Shown here: in pieces, positions 1 through 5,090 of the stretch
How positions within the stretch are numbered: position 1 is the first letter of the stretch
Layout: every line of letters begins with the position of its first letter
Assembly (NCBI GenBank): GCA_902782715.1
Contig: CACZOG010000033.1
Location: 1-5,090 of the forward strand
Direction: 5' to 3'
Source: an uncultured Lachnospiraceae bacterium
GTDB taxonomy: Bacteria; Bacillota; Clostridia; Lachnospirales; Lachnospiraceae
DNA: 5,090 nucleotides
Notes under the pieces: generated by a model
The model's input: only the letters and a program-made list of their open reading frames with translations
What the model was told of the DNA's origin: nothing
Databases searched by the model: none
Program-made: the position numbers and the translations under genes

Positions 1-354
1 ATCGATAAAGGGCTCCATACCGTATTCTTCGATCTGCTCTTTACCGTTTAAACCAAGGAGTTTTTCAACTTCAAGTTCTACGGGAAGACCGTGGGTGTCC
101 CAGCCTGCTTTTCTCGGAACCATATAACCCTTCATTGTACGGTATCTGGGAATCATATCCTTAATGACACGTGTAAGAACATGTCCGATATGGGGCTTTC
201 CGTTAGCCGTGGGCGGTCCGTCATAAAAAGTATATGTGGGGCCTTCCTTTCTGTTTTCCATACTTTTTCTGAAAATATCATTCTCTTTCCAGAAATTCTC
301 AACTTCTTTTTCTCTTTGGACGAAATTTAAATCTGTCTCGACCTTGTTGTACAT
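1..354 (-). CDS. ileS: Isoleucyl-tRNA synthetase, type 2, N-terminal part (cut by window edge)
   Basis: The enzyme is a cytoplasmic class I synthetase that activates isoleucine with ATP and attaches it to tRNA-Ile. The 118 visible residues start at an ATG with GGAG 7 nt upstream. The class I HIGH signature is intact at residues 55-58, inside PTANGKPHIGHVL, and is followed by MKGYMVPRKAGWDTHGLPVE at about 74-93. By family knowledge, the MKGY-x-V-x-RKAGWDTHGLPVE stretch marks the type 2, eukaryote-like IleS rather than the type 1 enzyme, whose equivalent region reads GWDCHGLPIE. Most of the gene (Rossmann core, editing domain, KMSKS loop, anticodon-binding domain) lies beyond the left edge, so completeness cannot be judged. 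It is divergent from the ferredoxin gene and has its own promoter. Type 2 enzymes are often insensitive to mupirocin, which is only an inference here. ValS and LeuS share this fold, but the motif context fits IleS better. Confidence 0.95.
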   Translation of the reverse strand, partial: MYNKVETDLNFVQREKEVENFWKENDIFRKSMENRKEGPTYTFYDGPPTANGKPHIGHVLTRVIKDMIPRYRTMKGYMVPRKAGWDTHGLPVELEVEKLLGLNGKEQIEEYGMEPFID

Positions 355-396
355 AACAAAACTCCTTTATATAAAAATGCCTAAAAACAACTATTT

Positions 397-425
397 ATTA
401 TAGCATTCGCGCTCATTTATGTAAA
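397..425 (-). promoter_or_regulatory. Promoter of ileS (extended -10, sigma-A type)
   Basis: Read on the minus strand, there is a -35 box TTTACA at 425-420 (5 of 6 to consensus). It is followed by a 17-nt spacer and a perfect -10 TATAAT at 402-397 with a TGC extension directly upstream (405-403). Transcription would start near 390, giving a leader of about 36 nt that holds only the ribosome binding site at 367-362. This is the best-formed promoter in the window. Confidence 0.8.
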
Positions 426-447
426 GATTCGCTGACATCACTTTGTT

Positions 448-474
448 ATGTTTGTGGATATGTAAGTCAAACAT
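448..474. repeat. Perfect 7-bp inverted repeat upstream of the ferredoxin promoter
   Basis: Arms ATGTTTG (448-454) and CAAACAT (468-474) are perfectly complementary and separated by 13 nt. The dyad lies between the divergent ileS and ferredoxin promoters, ending just before a TTGATA that could be the ferredoxin -35. It could be an operator for a dimeric regulator. In AT-rich DNA a 7-bp match can also arise by chance, so the function is unproven. Confidence 0.35.
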
Positions 475-475
475 C

Positions 476-504
476 TTGATATTTTGATTTTTTTATAATA
501 AACT
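476..504 (+). promoter_or_regulatory. Candidate promoter region of the ferredoxin gene
   Basis: Two readings overlap. A perfect TATAAT lies at 494-499 but has no good -35 at normal spacing. Alternatively, TTGATA at 476-481 is followed after 17 nt by TAAACT at 499-504 (4 of 6 to consensus). Either reading would start transcription at about 506-511 and give a leader of roughly 60-66 nt. The T-rich run at 488-494 adds flexibility. I am fairly confident a promoter lies in this AT-rich stretch, but not of the exact boxes. Confidence 0.45.
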
Positions 505-509
505 ATTCA

Positions 510-538
510 TACAAATATGTAACGGCTAACATATTGTA
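510..538 (+). repeat. Hairpin-forming dyad in the ferredoxin leader
   Basis: Positions 510-520 can pair with 529-538. ATATGT (515-520) pairs perfectly with ACATAT (529-534), and the stem extends outward to about 10 bp with one bulged A at 513. The loop is 8 nt (521-528). It would sit at or near the 5' end of the ferredoxin mRNA, 18 nt before the Shine-Dalgarno, where it could stabilise the transcript or act as an operator in DNA form. No U-run follows, so it is not a terminator. Confidence 0.4.
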
Positions 539-571
539 TATTTCTACATACTGGTAAGGAGGAAAAATATC

Positions 572-742
572 ATGGCTTATGTTATCAGTGATTCATGCGT
601 AATGTGTGGTGCTTGTGCAGCTCAGTGTCCCGCTGAAGCTATTGCTGAAGGAGACGGAAAGTACGTTATCGATGCTGACAAGTGTCTTGATTGCGGAAGC
701 TGCGCTGACGGATGTCCCGCCGGTGCTATCGAGCAGGCATAA
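572..742 (+). CDS. Clostridial-type 2[4Fe-4S] ferredoxin
   Basis: This is a complete 56-residue low-potential electron carrier of the cytoplasm. It has two CxxCxxCxxxCP cluster motifs: C9, C12, C15, C19-P20 and C38, C41, C44, C48-P49. Each motif supplies three cysteines to one [4Fe-4S] cluster and the fourth to the other, the classic pseudo-symmetric duplicated fold. The length matches the roughly 55-residue family, and the protein is acidic and rich in alanine. The start is fixed by AAGGAGG at 556-562, 9 nt before the ATG. Nine of 12 alanines use GCT, which suggests high expression. Physiological partners would be pyruvate:ferredoxin oxidoreductase, hydrogenase or Rnf-type complexes, but none is encoded here, so this is family knowledge only. 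It is monocistronic: divergent from ileS, convergent with dnaB, and followed by a terminator 20 nt after the stop codon. Confidence 0.96.
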   Translation: MAYVISDSCVMCGACAAQCPAEAIAEGDGKYVIDADKCLDCGSCADGCPAGAIEQA

Positions 743-762
743 TTAATATTAATTAAAAAAAG

Positions 763-795
763 AAAGGCAATTCGGTTTTCCGAGTTGCCTTTTTT
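763..795. terminator. Bidirectional rho-independent terminator between ferredoxin and dnaB
   Basis: A 13-bp stem pairs 763-775 with 780-792 (one G-U pair at 771/784) around a TTTT loop. A run of six T at 790-795 follows on the plus strand. Reading the minus strand, the mirror-image stem is followed by a T-rich tract (complement of the A-rich 754-765). It therefore serves the ferredoxin gene and also backs up termination of the convergent dnaB operon. Confidence 0.9.
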
Positions 796-807
796 ATATT
801 TCTTTGT

Positions 808-825
808 AAAAACCCCGAAGGGCTT
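808..825 (-). terminator. Short UUCG-loop terminator after dnaB
   Basis: On the minus strand a 6-bp stem (AAGCCC with GGGTTT, one G-U pair) closes a TTCG tetraloop. It lies 7 nt after the dnaB stop codon and ends in five T (812-808), three of which are in the stem. The very stable UUCG loop is typical of terminator hairpins, but the free T-run is short. Termination here may be partial, with the 763-795 hairpin completing it. Confidence 0.55.
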
Positions 826-832
826 GTGGCTT

Positions 833-2173
833 TTATGCCTGTTCTTCCTTAAGCTGACTCTTATCCATATCCCTGAACTGAGTATACTTGGGAAGCCAGA
901 GAAGAGGAACATCTCCGATGGGGCCGTTTCTCTGCTTGGCGATGATGACCGTCGCTTTCATGATCTCGTCTTCGCTTCGCTCTCTGTCGATGAACATTAC
1001 GACATCGGCATCCTGCTCGATCGCACCCGATTCACGAAGGTCGGAAAGCTGAGGTCTGTGATCCGATCTGTCTTCAACCTTACGTGAAAGCTGTGACAAA
1101 GCGATGATCGGAACGCCCAGTTCTCTCGCGATCGCTTTTAAGGATCTTGAGATCTCGGATACTTCGTTCTGTCTGGATTCGGCTTTTCCGCTTCCCGACA
1201 TAAGCTGAAGGTAGTCGATGATGATCATGTCGAGACCTTTTTCGAGCTGCTGTTTACGGCATTTCGAACGAAGTTCGGGTATTGAGATACCCGGTGTGTC
1301 ATCGATCACAAGGTATGATTTTCCGACTGTTTCAGCTCCTTCGATAAGCGAAGCCCATTCCGTATCTGCAAGATTACCCGTTCTTAAATGCTGGGAATCA
1401 ACATGGGATTCCTGGGCTAAAAGACGGTTAACCAGCTGTTCCTTGCTCATTTCCAGTGAAAATATCGCAACATGTTTCTTTTCAACGGATGCAACATGAA
1501 TGGCAATGTTAAGTGCCAGAGCCGTTTTACCCATTGAAGGACGCGCAGCAAGTAAAATTAAGTCCGAAGGCTGGAAACCTGTGGTCTTATAATCGAGATC
1601 CGTAAATCCCGATGCAATACCGGTAACCGTTCCATCGGTATTGTGCGCTTTTTCGATCATTTTAAGGGAGTTCATTACTATCTCGCTGATAGGAACGAAA
1701 TCCTCGGTGTTTCTTTTCTGAACAATGTCGAATATCGATTTCTCCGTGGAATCGAGAAGTTCGGACATGTCCTGTTTTCCTGCGTAACTTTTGGATATTA
1801 CTTCCTCGCAGGACTTTATCAAACGTCTTCTGACGGATTTCTCATATACGATCTTGCAGTGATGCTTGATTCCCGCGGACGTTGTAGCTATGTCCATAAA
1901 AGAATTGATCTTTTCCGCGGAATACGTTTCTTCGGGAAGGTTTGTTTCACGAAGTTTATCCTGAAGAGTTACAAAATCCAGAGTGATCTTGTTGTTATAC
2001 ATGTTGATCATGGTATCAAAGATCACGCCGTGCTCTTTAAGATAAAAATCGTCCCCCGTTATCATCTCAGCTGCCGTGATGGCAACTTCCGGATCTATGA
2101 GAATCGAGCCCAAAATACTCTTTTCGGCTTCCAAATCCCTCGGAAGATTCTGTGTTACCAAAGCTTCTTCCAT
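833..2173 (-). CDS. dnaB: Replicative DNA helicase DnaB
   Basis: The 446-residue hexameric 5'-3' helicase unwinds DNA at the replication fork and recruits primase (called DnaC in Bacillus subtilis). The N-terminal domain opens with QNLPRDLEAEKSILGSIL (residues 8-25) and runs to about 105. A linker region extends to about 180, then a RecA-like ATPase domain. Walker A is ARPSMGKTA (210-218, lysine 216), the catalytic glutamate is in SLEMS (E241), and Walker B is MIIIDYLQLM (316-325, D320). The sensor-like ALSQLSR is at 358-364, DLRESGAIEQDAD at 378-390, and KQRNGPIG with the likely arginine finger R415 at 413-420. The length is normal and no intein interrupts these motifs, although DnaB is a frequent intein host. 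The start has AGGTGG at 2187-2182, 8 nt upstream. It is the last gene of the gdpP operon, 42 nt after rplI. Confidence 0.98.
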   Translation of the reverse strand: MEEALVTQNLPRDLEAEKSILGSILIDPEVAITAAEMITGDDFYLKEHGVIFDTMINMYNNKITLDFVTLQDKLRETNLPEETYSAEKINSFMDIATTSAGIKHHCKIVYEKSVRRRLIKSCEEVISKSYAGKQDMSELLDSTEKSIFDIVQKRNTEDFVPISEIVMNSLKMIEKAHNTDGTVTGIASGFTDLDYKTTGFQPSDLILLAARPSMGKTALALNIAIHVASVEKKHVAIFSLEMSKEQLVNRLLAQESHVDSQHLRTGNLADTEWASLIEGAETVGKSYLVIDDTPGISIPELRSKCRKQQLEKGLDMIIIDYLQLMSGSGKAESRQNEVSEISRSLKAIARELGVPIIALSQLSRKVEDRSDHRPQLSDLRESGAIEQDADVVMFIDRERSEDEIMKATVIIAKQRNGPIGDVPLLWLPKYTQFRDMDKSQLKEEQA

Positions 2174-2215
2174 TTTCTATACCACCTGTTATTTTATTTG
2201 GATCGTTCGGATTTA

Positions 2216-2662
2216 TTACTCCGAATCAACTTCGATGCCAAGTTCTGCATTTACCTGTGTGTGAAGTTTAACGTTTACCGAGAAACTTCCGACGCTCTTG
2301 ATGGCATCTTTCATGACAATCTTCTTTTTGTCTATGTCAATATTGTGCTGTTTTTTTAATGCATCGGCGATTTCCTTTGCGGTGATCGAACCGAATGTTC
2401 TTCCGCCTTCGCCTGTTTTGATCTTTACGTTTACCTTGATGCTTTCAAGCTTTGCCGCAAGTTCTTTTGCATCAGCAAGCTGCTGAGCCGCTATCTTCTC
2501 CTGATTTGCTTTCTGGAGTTTAAGGTCGTTCATATTGGCATTTGTAGCCTCAACACCAAGTTTCTTGGGAATTATGAAATTCCTTGCATAGCCGTCATTT
2601 ATTTCTACCATATCCCCTTTTTTGCCGTGGGGTTTAACATCCTGTAACAGAATAACTTTCAT
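2216..2662 (-). CDS. rplI: 50S ribosomal protein L9
   Basis: The protein is 148 residues long, the usual bacterial length. It binds 23S rRNA near the base of the L1 stalk and helps maintain reading frame and translational fidelity. The N-terminal RNA-binding domain is clear: KVILLQDVK (2-10), GKKGD (13-17) and GYARNFIIP (24-32). A long connecting helix runs from about 41 to 75 and is rich in Ala, Lys, Gln and Glu. The C-terminal domain starts near 80 and carries GGRTFGSIT (86-94), typical of the family. AAGGGA at 2673-2668 lies 5 nt upstream of the ATG. It is separated by 23 nt from gdpP and 42 nt from dnaB, so the three are almost certainly co-transcribed. Nothing is odd in the sequence. Confidence 0.98.
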   Translation of the reverse strand: MKVILLQDVKPHGKKGDMVEINDGYARNFIIPKKLGVEATNANMNDLKLQKANQEKIAAQQLADAKELAAKLESIKVNVKIKTGEGGRTFGSITAKEIADALKKQHNIDIDKKKIVMKDAIKSVGSFSVNVKLHTQVNAELGIEVDSE

Positions 2663-2685
2663 TTGAGTCCCTTCTTTCGCGTAAA

Positions 2686-4728
2686 TTAGATTTCTTTATT
2701 GTCGATCATCGAATCGAGTATTGCTTTAAGTTTGTCAATGGCTTCATCCACGGATATTCCCTCAAACTGAGCGCCCGCAACATTCATGTGGCCGCCTCCG
2801 CCGAGTTTCTCCGTAACAACCTGAACATTAAGTTCGTCGATCGAACGCGCACTTAAATATACCTTGCCCTGATACTCGGTAAATACGAAACTTGCCTTGA
2901 TCCCGTTAATGTTCAAAAGCTCGTTGGCGGTCTGTGCAGCCACTATCGTAGGACTCTGACAGCCTGCGGCATCGCAGACGGAGATCGCATAATCGTTTCT
3001 GTAAATATTCGTATCGTTTATGGTTTTTGCTTTTGCAAGATACTCGGAAGCATCTTCTCTGAAAAGCTTACGTACTCTTGTAACATCGGCACCGCTTCTT
3101 CTTAAGTAAGCAGCCGCCTCGAATGTTCTGACACCGGTCTTGGTCATGAAATTGCTTGTATCGATCATGATTCCGGAATAAAGCGCATCCGCTTCAATGC
3201 CCGAAAGTTTAACTCCTTCATCGATATACTGCAAAACTTCGGCAACCATTTCGCTGGCCGACGATGCATAAGGCTCTACATATGAGAGTGTTGCATTGTC
3301 GATGATCTCCTCTCCCTGTCTGTGATGGTCGAGTACGACGATCGCCTTAACGTATTTGAGTATCTCGGCACATTCGGAAATGGAAGGCTTATTGGTATCA
3401 ACAACAACCAAAGCCGCATTGTTTCCGACTGTAGCAAGAGCCGTTTCGGAATTGACAAGCATTCCGGCATACTGCTCATTGTTTGCAAAAAGATTGACCA
3501 GAGGTCTTAAAGAAGGTGTTACCTCATTAAGAATGATACAAGCCTTCTTATCGAGTGCCTTGGCAATACAGTAAACACCTATTGCCGAACCGAAACTGTC
3601 GACATCTGCCAGACGATGACCCATGATAAAAATCTGATCCTTGTTAACAAGAATCTCTCGTAACGCCTGTGCTTTAACTCTGGCTTTAACCCTGGTATTC
3701 TTCTCTGAAGACTGACTCTTTCCGCCGTAATACTGAACGTTTCCGGGGGATTTGATAACAGCCTGGTCTCCGCCTCGACCGAGTGCGAGATCGATCGCCG
3801 CTCTTGCGAATTCGGAATTCTGGCTGTATGTAAGACCGTCGAGTCCGATACCGATACTGAGTGTGATCGGTCTTTCGTTTCCGATACTTACCGTCTTGAT
3901 CTCTTCGAGAATATCGAACTTGGATTCTTTTAATTCGGCAAGGGATCTTTTCCTTAAGACAAGCATGTATTTGTCTTTTTCTGTCTTTCTTACGATACCG
4001 TCAAGTGACGAAATACACTGCGTGATCTTTCTGTCGACCAAAGCAAGAAGGAGTGAACGACGAACGTCGTCAACATTCTCCAAAGCTTCCTCATAGTTGT
4101 CTATGTAGATCATTCCGACAACCACGCTCTGATCGTCGAGTTCCTTAAGGGCGATCTTCAAAGCCGTTTCATCAAAAAGGTATAATCCGTAAAGAAAATC
4201 ATCGGTCTCGGATTCCTCGAGGAATCTGCTGTTCTTAACCATGTTTTCGATACTGATCCTCTTTAAATTGGCTCTGAATTCTCTTGATTCGAATGAAACT
4301 CCGATCTCTTTTTCCTTTTCTTCAAAAGGAAATACCTCATCGTTGATCTCCTCGAAATAATTAGAGATCGCTTTTCCGAAGCCTCTTTCATTGCCTATGA
4401 CCTTTTCGAATTCTTCGTTGGTCCAGACTATCTTTCCTCTATGGTCCAGCAATGCATGAGGGAGATTGAGTTCTTTTAAGATCTGCTTCTGTACCTGACC
4501 GTATTCGGTGGCAAAACTGACCATTTCATCGATCAAAAACTGACGGAAATAAATCCACATAAAAAGGATTCCGACAAAATAGATGATCAAAAAGATCGAT
4601 ATAACCAATCCGGAAATAATGCTCAGAAAATAAATCGGAATATTGATGAACAAAAGAATCAATCCGAAAGAAAGAAGAAGTGTAAAGTATATCTTTAATT
4701 TACCCTTTACTTTAACTTTTTTTGCCAT
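2686..4728 (-). CDS. gdpP: Membrane-bound c-di-AMP phosphodiesterase GdpP (DHH/DHHA1)
   Basis: GdpP (YybT family) hydrolyses the second messenger c-di-AMP to pApA and so influences potassium balance, wall stress and beta-lactam tolerance. From the chosen ATG it has 680 residues, near the family's roughly 660. Two membrane helices lie at about 11-33 and 34-60, a PAS-like region at about 84-150, and a degenerate GGDEF domain at about 175-330 that lacks the GGDEF signature but keeps LSIGIG (290-295). The DHH phosphoesterase domain has GHRLADVDS (H371, D375, D377), VVVDTNKP (D444), LDHHR (D467, H468, H469) and MIDTSNF (D523), the expected metal ligands. DHHA1 ends with GGGGH (643-647). A TTG at 4752 would add eight residues. 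ATG 4728 is preferred because GAGG at 4740-4737 sits 8 nt before it, the TTG lacks a ribosome binding site, and the product then begins MAKKVKVKGK. It is the first gene of gdpP-rplI-dnaB. Confidence 0.96.
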   Translation of the reverse strand: MAKKVKVKGKLKIYFTLLLSFGLILLFINIPIYFLSIISGLVISIFLIIYFVGILFMWIYFRQFLIDEMVSFATEYGQVQKQILKELNLPHALLDHRGKIVWTNEEFEKVIGNERGFGKAISNYFEEINDEVFPFEEKEKEIGVSFESREFRANLKRISIENMVKNSRFLEESETDDFLYGLYLFDETALKIALKELDDQSVVVGMIYIDNYEEALENVDDVRRSLLLALVDRKITQCISSLDGIVRKTEKDKYMLVLRKRSLAELKESKFDILEEIKTVSIGNERPITLSIGIGLDGLTYSQNSEFARAAIDLALGRGGDQAVIKSPGNVQYYGGKSQSSEKNTRVKARVKAQALREILVNKDQIFIMGHRLADVDSFGSAIGVYCIAKALDKKACIILNEVTPSLRPLVNLFANNEQYAGMLVNSETALATVGNNAALVVVDTNKPSISECAEILKYVKAIVVLDHHRQGEEIIDNATLSYVEPYASSASEMVAEVLQYIDEGVKLSGIEADALYSGIMIDTSNFMTKTGVRTFEAAAYLRRSGADVTRVRKLFREDASEYLAKAKTINDTNIYRNDYAISVCDAAGCQSPTIVAAQTANELLNINGIKASFVFTEYQGKVYLSARSIDELNVQVVTEKLGGGGHMNVAGAQFEGISVDEAIDKLKAILDSMIDNKEI

Positions 4729-4736
4729 TTCCAAAA

Positions 4737-4740
4737 CCTC
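4737..4740 (-). promoter_or_regulatory. Ribosome binding site that decides the gdpP start
   Basis: On the minus strand GAGG lies 8 nt before the ATG at 4728, within ACGAGG. No Shine-Dalgarno is visible before the in-frame TTG at 4752, which would also lie only about 14 nt from the predicted transcription start. This favours the 680-residue over the 688-residue form. Confidence 0.7.
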
Positions 4741-4772
4741 GTACGATTTCAAGTTAACCCAAAGTTATTTGT

Positions 4773-4801
4773 ATTATAGCACTTTTATCGGGTATATTCC
4801 A
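4773..4801 (-). promoter_or_regulatory. Promoter of the gdpP-rplI-dnaB operon (extended -10)
   Basis: On the minus strand a perfect TATAAT at 4778-4773 is preceded by TGC (4781-4779), giving an extended -10. A poor -35, TGGAAT (3 of 6), lies 17 nt upstream at 4801-4796. Start of transcription is expected near 4766, about 38 nt before the gdpP ATG. The strong extended -10 probably compensates for the weak -35. The promoter lies downstream of the rpsR terminator, so the operon is independently expressed. Confidence 0.7.
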
Positions 4802-4836
4802 TTACAACATATTGTGTCTGAGCCGTTTTTGAGAAC

Positions 4837-4869
4837 AAAAAAAGGAATGCAGTTCTGCACTCCTTTTTT
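4837..4869 (-). terminator. Rho-independent terminator after rpsR
   Basis: On the minus strand the 8-bp core stem GGAGTGCA / TGCATTCC (one G-U pair) closes a GAAC loop (4863-4856 with 4851-4844). Flanking A and T runs (4869-4864 and 4843-4838) can extend the stem to 14 bp. Seven T (4843-4837) form the U-tract. The A-C mismatch seen in the plus-strand reading shows it is tuned for minus-strand transcripts. It starts 16 nt after the rpsR stop codon. Confidence 0.88.
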
Positions 4870-4885
4870 ATGAATTCAAGTTAAA

Positions 4886-5089
4886 TTAATCTACTGTGTA
4901 AGGCATTAATGCAACGTGACGTGCTCTCTTGATAGCAGCTGTAAGTGCTCTCTGATGCTTAGCACATGTTCCGGTGATTCTTCTGGGAAGAATCTTTCCG
5001 CTTTCGGATACGTATCTTTTAAGCTTTGCTGTATCCTTGTAATCTATCTCGTTGTCTTTGCCACAAAATACGCAAACTTTCTTTCTTCT
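4886..5089 (-). CDS. rpsR: 30S ribosomal protein S18, N-terminus missing (cut by window edge)
   Basis: The last 67 residues of S18 are present. S18 binds 16S rRNA in the platform of the small subunit together with S6. Recognisable stretches are KVCVFCGK near the visible start, IDYKDT, KILPRRITGTCAKHQR and the C-terminal AIKRARHVALMPYT. Counting from the first visible residue, the pairs C6-x2-C9 and C42-x2-H45 are present, which fits the metal-binding (C+) form of S18; zinc binding is inferred. The start codon and perhaps 10-20 residues lie beyond the right edge. In Firmicutes this gene is usually the last of rpsF-ssb-rpsR, so rpsF and ssb are expected further right. The terminator at 4837-4869 separates it from gdpP. 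Confidence 0.96.
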   Translation of the reverse strand, partial: RRKKVCVFCGKDNEIDYKDTAKLKRYVSESGKILPRRITGTCAKHQRALTAAIKRARHVALMPYTVD

Positions 5090-5090
5090 G

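Noticed and set aside
91..330. A 79-codon open frame on the plus strand opposite ileS
   Set aside because: It is fully antisense to the conserved HIGH region of ileS and lacks translation signals.
529..538. Ten-base AACATATTGT-like repeat shared by the intergenic regions near 529-538 and 4806-4815
   Set aside because: Both are in AT-rich DNA, the match does not extend further, and the positions relative to the promoters differ. Chance is the simplest explanation.
622..912. A 96-codon open frame on the minus strand across the ferredoxin gene and terminator
   Set aside because: It reads through the reverse of the ferredoxin cluster motifs and through both terminator hairpins, and it overlaps the end of dnaB in another frame. 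It is not a plausible gene.
785..1087. A 100-codon open frame on the plus strand starting inside the terminator
   Set aside because: It starts within the terminator stem and runs antisense to the conserved C-terminal part of dnaB, with no ribosome binding site.
833..2173. Possible intein or group I intron insertion in dnaB
   Set aside because: DnaB is a common intein host, but all helicase motifs follow one another at normal spacing and the length of 446 residues is standard.
1643..2359. A 238-codon open frame on the plus strand opposite dnaB and rplI
   Set aside because: It lies antisense to two unmistakable conserved genes and has no ribosome binding site or promoter that I can see. Its composition (rich in Phe, Tyr, Leu, Arg) is what reversed coding sequence gives.
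4753..4885. Possible small RNA or r-protein autoregulatory leader between rpsR and gdpP
   Set aside because: The region is accounted for by the rpsR terminator and the gdpP promoter. No further stable structure or small reading frame with a ribosome binding site was visible.

Overview
The window looks like core chromosome from a Gram-positive anaerobe of the class Clostridia, plausibly a Lachnospiraceae-type gut or rumen bacterium. The evidence is a 56-residue clostridial 2[4Fe-4S] ferredoxin, the Firmicutes gene order rpsR / gdpP-rplI-dnaB, strong AAGGAGG-type ribosome binding sites, and an isoleucyl-tRNA synthetase of the eukaryote-like type 2. The lineage is inferred from protein character and synteny, not from a database comparison.

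Layout, left to right. (1) Positions 1-354, minus strand: the first 118 codons of ileS, cut by the window edge, with its own extended -10 promoter and a leader of only about 36 nt. (2) Positions 355-571: an AT-rich divergent intergenic region with the ileS promoter, a candidate ferredoxin promoter and two dyads. (3) Positions 572-742, plus strand: a small ferredoxin gene. (4) Positions 763-825: back-to-back terminators separating the ferredoxin gene from the convergent dnaB. (5) Positions 4728-833, minus strand: gdpP, rplI and dnaB, closely spaced and read from one promoter just upstream of gdpP. (6) Positions 4837-4869: a terminator closing the transcription unit of rpsR. (7) Positions 4886-5089, minus strand: rpsR, lacking its N-terminus at the window edge.

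Functionally this is housekeeping. IleS charges tRNA-Ile, S18 and L9 are ribosomal proteins, DnaB is the replicative helicase, GdpP degrades the second messenger c-di-AMP, and the ferredoxin carries low-potential electrons for anaerobic metabolism. The gdpP-rplI-dnaB linkage is conserved in Firmicutes and places c-di-AMP turnover, a ribosomal protein and replication in one transcript.

I found no mobile element, CRISPR array, tRNA or rRNA, and no credible undescribed system. The points most worth a second look are the two dyads around the ferredoxin promoter, the missing T-box in front of ileS, the choice of gdpP start, and the identical 9-base extended -10 at two promoters. No gene-free stretch exceeds 300 bases.
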